Shown here: positions 16,942-26,462 of the stretch, in pieces
How positions within the stretch are numbered: the first letter of the stretch is position 1
Layout: every line of letters begins with the position of its first letter
Source: Clostridiaceae bacterium
Lineage (GTDB): Bacteria > Bacillota > Clostridia > Lachnospirales > Lachnospiraceae
Direction: 5' to 3'
Length of the DNA stretch: 64,000 nucleotides
Assembly (NCBI GenBank): GCA_910575435.1
Contig: CAJTGI010000006.1
Coordinates: 124,001 to 188,000 of the forward strand
Notes under the pieces: model-generated
The model's input: the letters and a program-made list of their open reading frames with translations, nothing else
Database searches by the model: none
What the model was told of the DNA's origin: nothing
Made by a program: the position numbers and the translations under genes

Positions 16942-18213
16942 ATGACATATCAATCAGAATTGATTCTAGATCTAAGGCAAATGATTTGGGATGAAAGATT
17001 GTGGAAGCGCTTTGTTCGCCGCATGAAAAGGAGAGTATGCCTGGGGGATTGTGCGGAAATGGGAGTTCTGTGCGTGAAGGACTTAAGAAATAGAAATGCC
17101 TTTGAGACGCAGGTACTGGTCAAGGGATTTCTGTCAGAATATCTTGACAAGTATAGGCCCCTTGATATGGGGATTTGTGATGTGCGGCAGAAGAGGGTGG
17201 CATTGCCGCTGGTTGCGGAAACGGAATCAAATACCTACTTGTTTTACAGTACGAGACTGGCAATGCTCCGAACAAATTCAAACGCAGCAGGGTATTTGAT
17301 GCGGTATTTTCTTGATTTGAGATTATTTTATAACGAAGGATATGCTAACTTTCTGTTTTTTGAAGAAGAGTTGGAAAGAATGCTGGTATTGCAGAATAAA
17401 GGCTACAGGGAGGTCTGTCAGGAGGGCAGCATTTTAGATTTTGTAAGAAGGCAATTGTGCGAAGGCTTCTATGTAAATGTTCATCTGGACGAATTTTATA
17501 TTCAAGAGAAAGACTATTATGGAGAACGGCATTTTGTGCATGAAAATCTAATCTATGGTTTTGACGATGAGAAACAGGTCTTTTATGCCTATGGCATGGC
17601 AGGGCGTCAGCAAACGGTAGAATTTTTGATTTCTTATGAAGAATTTCTGCTAGCATTTGAGAAAGGGAAATTGTTTTATTTTTGCGGTGCCGGGTATTTA
17701 GAGCAAGAAGGTTATTATCCCATAACAATATATCAGATTTCGGAATCGGCTGCGTGTGAGTTCTCTGAGGATATTTTATTTGAAAAATTATCTGCTTTCT
17801 TAAATCCCCCGGAAAATGAGCAAGTGGAAGGGGATATCCATATCTATGGCAAGAATGTGTATGATTGGATTTTGCAGGATTTAACGGGAGAGCATGTCAG
17901 AAATATTGTGGATTACCGTGTAGTGCATCTTTTGTACGAGCATAAATGCTGTATCAGAAGCCGTCTGGAATATCTGCGGCAGAGAGGGGAACTGTCGGAT
18001 ATTGGGCAGAAGATATTGACCGAGATGAAAGGGATTATCAATGATTTTCAGAAAATACGCTTTCAGTATTTGCAACAGTTGAAAAAAGAGGGTAAATTGT
18101 ATTCCATGGATAAAATGGTGGAAAATTCAGAGGTGAAAACTTACATAGCAGAGCAGTTGGGGGCGGCAATCAAAAGGGAAGAATCCATATTAGGAGAAAT
18201 ATGTGAAAAATAA
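16942..18213 (+). CDS. BtrH N-terminal-like (papain/C39-like fold) protein
   Basis: The 423-residue cytosolic protein has no signal peptide or membrane segment. Its centre (about 176-240) carries YVNVHLDEFYIQEKDYYG, then HFVHENLIYGFDDEKQVFYA, which matches the core pattern of BtrH_N-type proteins (a beta strand with Asp, then His-x4-Y-G-[FY]-D-D). BtrH is an acyltransferase of butirosin synthesis; relatives occur in clostridial peptide and natural-product loci. The C-terminus is helical. The family call is moderately sure, the reaction is unknown. RBS GGGGGAGAAGAG precedes the ATG. Downstream genes encode secreted proteins. Confidence 0.55.
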   Translation: MTYQSELILDLRQMIWDERLWKRFVRRMKRRVCLGDCAEMGVLCVKDLRNRNAFETQVLVKGFLSEYLDKYRPLDMGICDVRQKRVALPLVAETESNTYLFYSTRLAMLRTNSNAAGYLMRYFLDLRLFYNEGYANFLFFEEELERMLVLQNKGYREVCQEGSILDFVRRQLCEGFYVNVHLDEFYIQEKDYYGERHFVHENLIYGFDDEKQVFYAYGMAGRQQTVEFLISYEEFLLAFEKGKLFYFCGAGYLEQEGYYPITIYQISESAACEFSEDILFEKLSAFLNPPENEQVEGDIHIYGKNVYDWILQDLTGEHVRNIVDYRVVHLLYEHKCCIRSRLEYLRQRGELSDIGQKILTEMKGIINDFQKIRFQYLQQLKKEGKLYSMDKMVENSEVKTYIAEQLGAAIKREESILGEICEK

Positions 18214-18319
18214 TTCCAAAGAGTTGGTGCAAGTCAGACAATTCAAGAGTTGATAGGAGGTGGTTTTTTAGGATTTGCAACTGTCAATATTGTTTCATAT
18301 ATTATGAGGAGGAAACGAG

Positions 18320-19648
18320 ATGAAGAGAAGAAAACTATTTATAGGATTAATTATTTGTGCCATGGTTTTGTATCAGCATGCTCTGTGTAGCGCATATACT
18401 ATTAAGAGTAGTGCTGCCAGTGGCATTGAGAAGGAAGAACTACCTTATGAGACTTGTATGAAAAAGTATAAAGAATGGGTTTCCAAGGCATCGGACTGGA
18501 AATCGTCAGATGGGAGTTACCATTATCCTGTCACGGATCATGATAAGGAATGGGATGAAATGGATACTTGGGAAGAGAAGTATACGGCATGCCAGATACC
18601 GGAGGAAATCATGAAGAAATTGGACACTGATAAGTTGCTGAAACTGGTGCTGGAGTTTCCGATGTTAGATGAGATTATGTTTACGGATTCCTATTTCGAA
18701 TGGATAACGAAATTCTGCGCACCTCATTTTAATGGGATGCACGAATTAATAAACCGTCCTGATTTTTATGAGACGGTGCTGGCATATTATGAGAAATTGA
18801 AAATTCCTTTGCATAGAAAGGTTCATTTAGAGAAATTTCTTCCGAAAAATCCAACGACAGAAGATTATCTCTCAATTCCTGAGAGCGAAAGCGAAAAGTC
18901 TAGGAAAGATCTTCACTTTGCAAACACGGTGAATTTCTGCATGACAGTTGTGGGAGGCATGACGGATGGTGTGGACAAAAATATGTTAAAAAAGGCCAAA
19001 AAAGTGTTTGCGACAAAATGATTAGAGATAGAAGTATCAGAGCATAGGAATAATATTTTAACAAGAGAGGATGTGCAAAATGCTGATTGGATGGATCAGG
19101 CTGTAACGGGGATTGATAAGGTTACAGTATATGCCCAGAGCAGAGCGGCAGGACCTAAGACAAGAAGCGGGGGATCAGTAAGATATACTCCTGCAAAAAA
19201 TCCTCAAAAGGTTAGTGATTCAAAGAAAGACTGGGTATTAGATCATTTTAAGGGGTGGGATCTCAGCACGGGGAAACAGGTAGTCAGGATTCTTGGCGGT
19301 ACGACGGGATATAACTGCCATAATTATGCATGGCTCTATTTTGATGATAAATATAAGGATAAATACTGGAAAAAGGGTACTATCGAAAGTGTTGCAGATT
19401 CATATATGAATGATGGGGCGTACGGAAGTTCCGACAAAGCCACATCCAGCTATCAGATAGGCTCCAATGGCAATGTTCACTCGGTGGTAGTCGTAAAAAA
19501 TAAAATAACCTATAGAACATCGACAGGCGAGGTGAAGACTGACGTGTTGGTAAAATCAAAATGGGGTCCAAGCGGAGCATTGGTGGAACATCCCTTAGGG
19601 CTTATGCCGTCTAATTATTTAAATGATGCGTATTCTTATTATTGCTGA
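18320..19648 (+). pseudogene. Secreted helical-domain/Cys-His hydrolase-like protein, split by in-frame TGA
   Basis: Codons 1-233 encode a Sec signal (FIGLIICAMVLYQHALCSA) and a helical domain with CQIPEEIMKKLDTDKLLKLV. TGA at 19019-19021 ends the frame. The same frame stays open without another stop to 19648, and its continuation (SEHRNNILTREDVQNADWMD) matches the paralogue at 19724, which has a Leu codon (CTT) at the stop position. The downstream part holds a domain with GYNCHNYAWL (Cys, His), NVHSVVVV (His) and KSKWG, resembling a thiol-hydrolase-like family of secreted Bacillota proteins. So one 442-codon gene appears interrupted by a nonsense codon. A restart at a GTG or ATG near 19073 lacks a signal peptide. 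Confidence 0.7.
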
Positions 19649-19676
19649 TTGTAAAAGCGGGACATTGTGTTATATT
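19649..19676 (+). promoter_or_regulatory. Possible promoter of the lipoprotein gene
   Basis: TTGTAA (19649-19654) and TATATT (19671-19676) lie 16 bp apart, just behind the stop of the previous gene and 48 bp before the lipoprotein start. Confidence 0.45.
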
Positions 19677-19723
19677 GTTTATGGAGATATCATGCCTGAA
19701 GGTATGAATGGGAGGAGGTTAAG

Positions 19724-20647
19724 ATGAGAAAGAAGATGGAGAGATGGATGATCGGCATGGCAGCATGTGTCCTGCTGCTTTCAGGATGCGGTGCGAGTCA
19801 ATCGGATAAAAAGGCATCCAGGCCACAGCCCTCTGCTAAGGCAACTAAACAACCCGCAGAGGCGGCACAGAAAGAAACGGAGGTTTCGGAGGCAATCTTT
19901 CCTTCCTATCAAGAACTTATAAAAAAATACAAGAAACGACTTTTTAAGGCATCGGACTGGAGATCTGCAGATGGGAGTTACCATTATCCTGTCACGGATA
20001 AGGACGGGGAGTGGGAGAAAATGAATCAGCAGGAGCAGTGGGTGGCATGCCAGATGCCGGAGGAAATCATGGAGGAATTGGATACTGTCAAGTTGCTGGA
20101 ACTGGTGCTGGAGTTTCCAATGTTAGATGAAATTATGTTTTCAGATTCCTATTCCGAATGGATAACGGGGTTCTACGCAACTTATTTTAATGGGATGAAT
20201 GAACTAATAAATCGTCCTGATTTCTACGAGACGGTGCTGGCATATTATGAGAAACTGAAAATTCCTTTGCATAAAAAGAGCCACTTGGAGAGATTTCTTC
20301 CGAAAAATCCAACGACAGAGGATTATCTCGCAATCCCTGAGAGTGAGAGCGAAAAGTCTAGTAAGGATCTTCGCTTTGCAAACACGGTGAATTTCTGCAT
20401 GACAGTTGTGGGAGGCCTGACAGACGGCGTGGATAAGGATGCGTTAAAGAGAGCCAAAAAAGTGTTCGCTAAAAAACTTTCAGAGGTAGAAGCATCAGAG
20501 CATAGAGACACCATTTTGACAAGGGAGGATGTGCAGAGCGCAGATTGGATGGATCAGAAAGTGGTGGGCGGCTTGAAGGATTCCGATCAGGGAAAAGACG
20601 GGAAGAAAAAAAGCAAGAAATCTAAGGCGGCTAGTGGAAAAAAATAG
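19724..20647 (+). CDS. Lipoprotein, paralogue of the 18320 gene product
   Basis: The 307-residue protein has a lipoprotein signal (MACVLLLSGCGAS, Cys about 22), a Lys/Gln-rich spacer, then the same helical domain as the 18320 gene with long identical stretches (ASDW..ADGSYHYPVTD, LVLEFPMLDEIMF, LINRPDFYETVLAYYEKLKIPL). After NADWMD-like residues it diverges into a Lys/Ser-rich tail (KKKSKKSKAASGKK) instead of the Cys-His domain. The pair arose by tandem duplication with different C-termini. Function is unknown. It is followed 16 bp later by a response regulator, so it may belong to that signalling unit. RBS GGGAGGAGG. Confidence 0.75.
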   Translation: MRKKMERWMIGMAACVLLLSGCGASQSDKKASRPQPSAKATKQPAEAAQKETEVSEAIFPSYQELIKKYKKRLFKASDWRSADGSYHYPVTDKDGEWEKMNQQEQWVACQMPEEIMEELDTVKLLELVLEFPMLDEIMFSDSYSEWITGFYATYFNGMNELINRPDFYETVLAYYEKLKIPLHKKSHLERFLPKNPTTEDYLAIPESESEKSSKDLRFANTVNFCMTVVGGLTDGVDKDALKRAKKVFAKKLSEVEASEHRDTILTREDVQSADWMDQKVVGGLKDSDQGKDGKKKSKKSKAASGKK

Positions 20648-20663
20648 GGCAAGGAGGGGCTCC

Positions 20664-21347
20664 GTGAGTAGGAATATACTGATTGTGGACGATGAGGAGG
20701 AATTGTCTGAAATCATATCTGACATGCTGGAGGGATATGGATACAGCGTAACGGTGGCGAAGGATGGGGAGGCTGCCATGGCTCTGTTATCGGAGGGCGC
20801 ATTTCACTTGGTTTTGCTGGATATCAACCTTCCGGACGGCACGGGGTTTGCACTCTGCCAGGAATTGAGAAAGGCTTCTACGGTGCCGGTGATTTTTGCC
20901 AGTGCAAGAACCAGCGAGACGGACAGGATTACGGGGTTTGATATTGGAGGAGATGACTATCTCCCCAAGCCTTATTCTATGAAGGAACTTTTGTCCAGAG
21001 TGAATGCATTGATTCGCCGAACCTATGGATTCCAGGAGGAAAGGGAGTTGTCCTTTGGGAATGTTGCGGTGAATATGACGGCGAGGACGGTGAAGAAGGG
21101 AGGGGAAATGCTCTCCCTGTCATTAAAGGAATTTGATTTGCTTGCCTGCCTGTGCGAACATAAGAATCAGGCGATCTCGAAGGAAAATCTCATTGCGGAG
21201 GTCTGGGGGGCATTTACGATGGTAGAGCCTTCTACATTGACGGTACATATCCGCTGGCTCAGGGAGAAGATTGAGGAAGATCCGGCAAAGCCTCGTTACA
21301 TAAAGACAGTATATAAGGTGGGATATATGTTGGAGGTGGGAGAATGA
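20664..21347 (+). CDS. OmpR-family response regulator
   Basis: The 227-residue protein has a receiver (ILIVDDEEEL, phospho-Asp in LVLLDINLPDG, Lys in LPKPYS) and an OmpR/PhoB winged helix (LSLKEFDLLACL; VHIRWLREKIEEDPAKPRYIKTV cut after REK). The GTG at 20664 is the start because AAGGAGGGG stands 5-6 nt upstream; the frame is open 30 bp further. It overlaps its kinase gene by 4 bp (ATGA). The likely target is the phased TTAAGGA array before the ABC genes. Confidence 0.93.
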   Translation: MSRNILIVDDEEELSEIISDMLEGYGYSVTVAKDGEAAMALLSEGAFHLVLLDINLPDGTGFALCQELRKASTVPVIFASARTSETDRITGFDIGGDDYLPKPYSMKELLSRVNALIRRTYGFQEERELSFGNVAVNMTARTVKKGGEMLSLSLKEFDLLACLCEHKNQAISKENLIAEVWGAFTMVEPSTLTVHIRWLREKIEEDPAKPRYIKTVYKVGYMLEVGE

Positions 21348-22486
21348 AGGGCAGGTTATTTTTGATCGTGATTCTTTTCTCGGCTGGGATTGCGCTTCTT
21401 TCAGGTTTTCTGTATTTTCAGAGCAGGAAATCGGGGGCTAGAGAGAGCAGGAATCGCCTGATAATTGACGTCAATGAGCTGGAACAGTTGGGAAGGCAGG
21501 GAGATATTGAGAAACTGGAAGAGAAGTCTGCCGCATTGCAGGAGAGCCTGCGCGACATGGAGGAAGATGCCGCAGACGATGTGAATTATTTGATTATAGG
21601 TGGAATGGGTCTGCTATGTTTGATGGTTCTGTTTTTCTATCTGCACTTTGCTATCTTACGCCCCTTTGAGAGAATGAAGGCTTTTGCCGGGGAAATTGCC
21701 CGGGGAAATTTTGATGTTTCCCTTCGGTATGGGCGGTCAAATTATTTTGGAGATTTTACCTGGGCATTTGACAGCATGCGGCAGGAGATTAGCAAGGCCC
21801 GTGCCTGTGAAAAGGAAGCCATTGAAAATAATAAGACGGTCATTGCTACCCTGTCCCATGATATCAAGACGCCTATCGCATCGATCCGGGCTTATGCGGA
21901 GGGGCTGGAGGCGAATATGGACTGTTCCATGGAAAGGCGGGAAAAATATCTGTCAGTGATTATGAGGAAGTGCGATGAGGTGGCGCGGCTGACCAACGAT
22001 TTGTTTCTCCATTCCATTTCTGATTTGGATAAGTTAAAGATAGATCGGAAGAGGATTGGGCTGGGGAACTTTCTGGAACGGGCTGTCAGCGAAATTGCCG
22101 CAGAGCGGGATGACGTGAGGCTTGTTCTGCCAGAGGAAGAGGTATATGTGCTGGCAGATGAAAACAGGCTTTTGCAGGTCTGCGAGAATATTATTAATAA
22201 TGCGAGGAAGTATGCAAAAACCACGGTGGACGTTTCTCTGGAGGCGAGGGAAGAGGGGGCATGCATTACCTTTCAGGACTATGGCAGGGGGATGCTTGAT
22301 GAGGACATTCCTTTTATTTTTGGGAAGTTTTACCGAGGGAAGAATTGCGGGGAAGAGCAGGGCTCCGGTTTGGGATTGTATATTGTGAAGCATATTGTAG
22401 GACGCATGAAGGGTGATGTGATGATACAGAACAATACGCATGGATTGGCGGTGATGATTACCTTGCCATCCTTAAGGACATTTTAA
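21344..22486 (+). CDS. Membrane sensor histidine kinase
   Basis: The 380-residue kinase has two membrane segments (about 4-24 and 84-105) enclosing a short, mostly helical extracellular loop of about 60 residues, then HAMP (about 105-157), HisKA with TLSHDIKTPIAS (His about 172) and HATPase with NIINNARKYAK, DYGRGM and GSGLGLYIVK. The small external loop suggests sensing through a partner such as the permease that follows. Partner of the regulator at 20664. Confidence 0.92.
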   Translation: MKGRLFLIVILFSAGIALLSGFLYFQSRKSGARESRNRLIIDVNELEQLGRQGDIEKLEEKSAALQESLRDMEEDAADDVNYLIIGGMGLLCLMVLFFYLHFAILRPFERMKAFAGEIARGNFDVSLRYGRSNYFGDFTWAFDSMRQEISKARACEKEAIENNKTVIATLSHDIKTPIASIRAYAEGLEANMDCSMERREKYLSVIMRKCDEVARLTNDLFLHSISDLDKLKIDRKRIGLGNFLERAVSEIAAERDDVRLVLPEEEVYVLADENRLLQVCENIINNARKYAKTTVDVSLEAREEGACITFQDYGRGMLDEDIPFIFGKFYRGKNCGEEQGSGLGLYIVKHIVGRMKGDVMIQNNTHGLAVMITLPSLRTF

Positions 22487-22511
22487 GGATTCCTTAAGGA
22501 CTTCTTAATAT
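22472..22511 (+). promoter_or_regulatory. Phased TTAAGGA direct-repeat array (response-regulator site)
   Basis: TTAAGGA occurs at 22472-22478, 22483-22489 and 22494-22500, with a degenerate fourth copy TTAATAT at 22505-22511: an exact 11-bp period. The array begins inside the last codons of the kinase gene and lies about 140 bp before the ABC ATPase. Such 11-bp direct repeats are typical of OmpR-family regulators. Confidence 0.7.
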
Positions 22512-22649
22512 CTTTTCTGTTAATATGTCGGTATGGCTTAAAGTGTTAAGTTTGCGCTTCAAGGCAAGAACGGGGGGGGATAGTTCAAGGCCCGTCAGAC
22601 TTGGTAATCTTTGGCATTATTTATTGACTAATGGAAAAGGAGCATTGTG

Positions 22650-23411
22650 ATGAAGAAGAGCATTTTATCGGCAAGGAAGGTATGCAAAAGCTTTGCCCAT
22701 AACGGGGGACAGCTGCACATTCTGTCCCATGTGGATTTTGAATTGTACGAGGGGGATTTTACGGTGGTGATGGGGGCTTCCGGTTCGGGGAAGTCTACTT
22801 TGCTTTATGCCTTGAGCGGGATGGATAGGGCCACGGCGGGAGAGGTGCTGTATGATGGGAGAGATCTTGTGGATATGAGGGAGAAGGAACTTGCAAGGCT
22901 CCGGCACCATGATTTTGGCTTTATCTTTCAGCAGATGCATTTGATCAGCAATCTGTCCCTATTTGAAAATGTAGCGGTATCGGGATATCTTAACAAGGAG
23001 AGGACTGCCGGCGAGGTCAATGAAAGAACAGAGGAATTATTGAAAAAGATGGGGCTGGATGGGGTGAAGAGCCATCTTCCCTCCCAGGTGTCTGGGGGCG
23101 AGCAGCAGAGATGCGCCATTGCCAGGGCGGTGGTTAATACGCCTAAAGTTCTTTTTGCGGATGAACCTACCGGGGCGTTGAACCGTCATAATTCCACGGA
23201 GGTGCTTCGTCTGCTGACGGATCTGAATCAGGGCGGGCAGAGCATCCTGATGGTGACCCATGACCTGAAGGCGGCGCTCAGGGCCACCAGGCTTTTGTAT
23301 CTGGAAGATGGGAGGATTGCGGGAGAGCTGAAACTTCCGGAATACGACAGGCAGGAAGAAAAGGGCAGGGAAGCGCAGGTCAATGCATGGCTGACCTCGC
23401 TGGAATGGTGA
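22650..23411 (+). CDS. ABC transporter ATP-binding protein (MacB/BceA type)
   Basis: The 253-residue ATPase has Walker A MGASGSGKST, Q-loop FIFQQMHL, signature VSGGEQQRCAIARA, Walker B VLFADEPTGAL and H-loop VTHDLKAA. It belongs to the LolD/MacB/BceA class that pairs with FtsX-type permeases. The ATG at 22650 is preferred over GTG 22647 by distance to AAAAGGAG. The permease follows 9 bp later. Confidence 0.92.
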   Translation: MKKSILSARKVCKSFAHNGGQLHILSHVDFELYEGDFTVVMGASGSGKSTLLYALSGMDRATAGEVLYDGRDLVDMREKELARLRHHDFGFIFQQMHLISNLSLFENVAVSGYLNKERTAGEVNERTEELLKKMGLDGVKSHLPSQVSGGEQQRCAIARAVVNTPKVLFADEPTGALNRHNSTEVLRLLTDLNQGGQSILMVTHDLKAALRATRLLYLEDGRIAGELKLPEYDRQEEKGREAQVNAWLTSLEW

Positions 23412-23420
23412 GGTGCGGAC

Positions 23421-25772
23421 ATGGAGATATTGACGATACTGAGGGCGAATATCCGCCACAAAAAGGGATCTTTCTTTAGCATTGTTCTTTTGATGGCAAT
23501 TATATCTATGGCGCTGGTGTCCATTGTGAGTGTCACAGATAATATTTATCATGGCATTGCTGATGCCCAAGAGAGGATTCATGCAGGAACGTTGCTGTGC
23601 ATGATTGATAAGAATAAACTGACAAAGGAACTCCTAGCCGATGTGGAAAACCATGAGCTTGTTGGCGGGGTAGAAACTGTGGAATCCATCGATGCCAGCG
23701 CATTCAGTTATGATGGCAATGAGTATGGCAATTCTGTGTTCTTGCGGGAGGACTGCCAGAACTACCGTCTATTTAACGAGAAAGGGACAGGATATCAGAA
23801 GGAGATTCCCGTCCTTCGCCGGGGCGAGATCTATATTTCCCAGGGAATCAAGACGACCTTGTCCTGCGGCAAGGGAGATGTGGTGACAATCACGGTGGCA
23901 TCCGGCTCCTATGATTTTAAGATTGCAGGGATTATAGAGGATCCGGAACTGGGAGCGCAGACGATTGGCTGGAAAAATATATTTGTCAGCCGGGAGGATT
24001 TTAGGAGTCTGTATTCCGAGGTAGATGGGCTGGCAAAGCCGGAGGAGAACTTCTGCACCATCGTTACCCAGGTGTCTATAGACAAGAAGGACGACTGCGC
24101 CCTGACGGATGCCAAGTTTGCCCGCCAGGTGAATCTGGATACGGAGATTGTGGATATGGGGTTTGGCTCTCTGAGGAAAGATTTGCAGGTGAATTATACC
24201 TTTCTCTTTCCCAAAATTATCTGCCTGATCTTGAGCGTGTTCGTGCTATTGCTTTTGGTGGCCGTGGTGGTGGTCATGTGCCACAGCCTGTCCACGGGAA
24301 TCGAAATGGAATATGTCACTTTTGGGGTGATGAAGGCTCAGGGGTTTGTGAAAGGCAAGATTCGGGTCATTTTGGCGGCGCAGTATCTGCTGGCAGAACT
24401 GGGAGGAATGGTTTTCGGAACGGTGGCGGCGCTGCCTTTGTGCCGGTGGCTGGGAAATATTTTCCAGCCCATTACCGGGATTGTGCCCAGAAGGTCGGTC
24501 TCTTTGGGGGAATGCGTGCTGATTCTCTGCGCCGTGCTGGGGATTTCCGTGCTGTGCATTCTTTTGATTACCAGAAAGATTTCAAAAATCATGCCAGTGA
24601 GGGCTATAGCGGGAGGAAGAGACGAAGTTTACTTTGACAGCAGATTTCATGTGGCGATTAGGAAGAAGTTATTTTCCGTCACGCTGGCTTTCCGTCAGTT
24701 TACTTCCAATATGAAGCAGTATGCGGGGGTGGGGGCTATCGTGGCATTGCTTGTGTATTTTATGGCGGCCATGATGGTGCTGGTGAATGTGATTTCGGCG
24801 ACGACTGCCTGGGAGGCTATGGGAATAGATTATTCTGATTTGGATATTTCCTTTGAGAAGGGTGTGACAAGGCAGGAACTGGGTGAGGTGGAAAAGACCT
24901 TGGGAAAGATTTGCAAGTTTGAGACATCCTATCAGTCCTGGGGAAATTCATATTTGTCCGTGGATGGGGAGCAGATTATGGCGTGCATATACAGCGATGG
25001 AAAATTCGTCAAGGCCATATCCGAGGGCAGAAATATTCGCTATGATAATGAGATCGTGATGACGGAAATCGCGGCGGATAATCTGGGCCTGAAAATCGGC
25101 GACAAGGTGTCCGTGGGCTATCAGGATCGGAAGGCAGAATATATGATCTGCGGCCTCAACCAGCATATGAATGATGCGGGGGTTAATTTTTGCATGACGA
25201 TGGATGGGGCGGCCAGGCTTATTGATGATGTAAAATTATTTTATGCGGGATATATTCTTGAGGATAAATCTCAGGGGGAGAATGTGGCGGCGAAACTGGG
25301 CGAGCAGTATGGGGAGTTGTTGACGGCAGAATACGATGATGCTCCCATGGATGAGACATATGAGTTGGCCATCAATGCCATGACGTTGGTGGTGTATGTT
25401 TTTTCGGTGTTTTTTTCTATGATTGTAGTACAAATGGTGTGTTCCAAGGCTTTTATTAGGGAGAGAAGGGATATCGGCATTTACAAGGCATTAGGATTTA
25501 CATCGGCAAGGCTGCGGTTCCAGTTTGCGGTAAGGTTTTCCATAGTAGCGGCATTTGGGGCGGTGGCTGGCTGCGGGCTTGCTGCGTTGTTTGCCGGGGG
25601 AATGCTCAGTGCGATTTTGAGGCAGATAGGCATCTCGAGTTTTCGGGTGACATTTCATTTCAGCACCTTCGCTATACCTTTTCTGCTGATTTGCACGTGC
25701 TTCTTTCTTTTTTCTTATATGGCTTCCAGAAGGGTGAAGCGGGTGGAGGTGAGAGAACTGGTGGAGGAATAG
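23421..25772 (+). CDS. FtsX-family ABC permease
   Basis: The 783-residue protein has an N-terminal membrane segment, a large extracellular domain (about 45-260), three membrane segments (about 268-390), a fourth near 430-455 preceding a second extracellular domain, and three terminal segments (about 650-775). This is the two-repeat FtsX/MacB-like arrangement. With the ATPase and upstream two-component genes it forms a likely antimicrobial-peptide sensing or export module; the exact substrate is not visible. Confidence 0.88.
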   Translation: MEILTILRANIRHKKGSFFSIVLLMAIISMALVSIVSVTDNIYHGIADAQERIHAGTLLCMIDKNKLTKELLADVENHELVGGVETVESIDASAFSYDGNEYGNSVFLREDCQNYRLFNEKGTGYQKEIPVLRRGEIYISQGIKTTLSCGKGDVVTITVASGSYDFKIAGIIEDPELGAQTIGWKNIFVSREDFRSLYSEVDGLAKPEENFCTIVTQVSIDKKDDCALTDAKFARQVNLDTEIVDMGFGSLRKDLQVNYTFLFPKIICLILSVFVLLLLVAVVVVMCHSLSTGIEMEYVTFGVMKAQGFVKGKIRVILAAQYLLAELGGMVFGTVAALPLCRWLGNIFQPITGIVPRRSVSLGECVLILCAVLGISVLCILLITRKISKIMPVRAIAGGRDEVYFDSRFHVAIRKKLFSVTLAFRQFTSNMKQYAGVGAIVALLVYFMAAMMVLVNVISATTAWEAMGIDYSDLDISFEKGVTRQELGEVEKTLGKICKFETSYQSWGNSYLSVDGEQIMACIYSDGKFVKAISEGRNIRYDNEIVMTEIAADNLGLKIGDKVSVGYQDRKAEYMICGLNQHMNDAGVNFCMTMDGAARLIDDVKLFYAGYILEDKSQGENVAAKLGEQYGELLTAEYDDAPMDETYELAINAMTLVVYVFSVFFSMIVVQMVCSKAFIRERRDIGIYKALGFTSARLRFQFAVRFSIVAAFGAVAGCGLAALFAGGMLSAILRQIGISSFRVTFHFSTFAIPFLLICTCFFLFSYMASRRVKRVEVRELVEE

Positions 25773-25848
25773 TGGTGCAATATTGCTAATTGCTTGGGGG
25801 ACATAGTTACGATAGTATAAGTATATGACATAATTTTTGGCAAATGTG

Positions 25849-25877
25849 TTGACAACACGAGCGGGGAATGCTATAAT
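25849..25877 (+). promoter_or_regulatory. Consensus promoter of tRNA-Leu
   Basis: TTGACA (25849-25854) and TATAAT (25872-25877) are separated by 17 bp, 33 bp before the mature tRNA 5' end. Confidence 0.9.
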
Positions 25878-25910
25878 ACATATCGTTCGCATTGAAGTGG
25901 CGGGCGGTTT

Positions 25911-25994
25911 GCGGAAGTGCTGGAATTGGCAGACAGGCTAGACTAAGGATCTAGTGTTGGCAACGACGTGTGGGTTCAAGTCCCATCTTCCGCA
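25911..25994 (+). tRNA. tRNA-Leu (anticodon AAG)
   Basis: An 84-nt class II tRNA: acceptor stem GCGGAAG/CTTCCGC with discriminator A, D-arm GGAATTGGCAGAC, anticodon arm CTAGA-CTAAGGA-TCTAG giving AAG, a variable arm, and T-loop TTCAAGT. CCA is not encoded. It would read CUU/CUC leucine codons. Confidence 0.93.
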
Positions 25995-26001
25995 TTGGGT
26001 T

Positions 26002-26050
26002 AAAGTGTGGGAAACCTTGATTTAATTGAGGTTTATCACACTTTTTTATT
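26002..26050 (+). terminator. Terminator behind tRNA-Leu
   Basis: AAAGTGTG and the inner GGAAACCT pair with AGGTTT and CACACTTTT around an AT-rich loop; a T-run (CTTTTTTATT) follows. Confidence 0.75.
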
Positions 26051-26181
26051 TGAGCCATTCAGGATTATTTCGATTAGCCTGCTCGTTTCCATAATGTTTT
26101 TCCTGAGTGTATATTGACAACCTTTCCGTACTGTGATATTTTATTAAATGGAGAAATTGTGTTACGCGAAAGGAGAAAAAA

Positions 26182-26385
26182 ATGCAGAAGAACTGGTTAA
26201 CAGCGTTACTTTTATCTATTTTCTTAGGCGGTCTTGGCGTAGACAGGTTTTACCTTGGATATGTGGGACTTGGTATCTTGAAACTAATCACTTGTGGTGG
26301 CTGCGGCATTTGGTTCATCATTGACATCATCTTGATTGCGACAGGCAAGATGACGGCAGCGGATGGTACGCCGTTGGAGAAATAG
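26182..26385 (+). CDS. TM2 domain-containing membrane protein
   Basis: The 67-residue protein has the TM2 pattern: two membrane helices ([21 protein letters not shown] and a second with [15 protein letters not shown]), joined by YVGLGILKL, with the D-R-F-Y-L-G signature between. Function is unknown. RBS AAAGGAG lies 8 nt before the ATG. Confidence 0.88.
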   Translation: MQKNWLTALLLSIFLGGLGVDRFYLGYVGLGILKLITCGGCGIWFIIDIILIATGKMTAADGTPLEK

Positions 26386-26462
26386 ATACATATGAAAATA
26401 GTTGGAGAGCCGGATGAGACAAGTCGGCTCTCTTTTAATATATTGCTAGAAAAGGAGATGCC

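Noticed and set aside
18214-18319. Open frame with a hydrophobic stretch (GGGFLGFATVNIVSYIM) between the BtrH-like and secreted-protein genes
   Set aside because: It has no start codon with a ribosome site; GGAGGTGG lies inside it rather than before a start, and it runs into the next gene's coding region in another frame.
19019-19021. TGA as a selenocysteine codon
   Set aside because: The paralogue has Leu, not Cys, at this position, no catalytic motif surrounds it, and no suitable hairpin directly follows.
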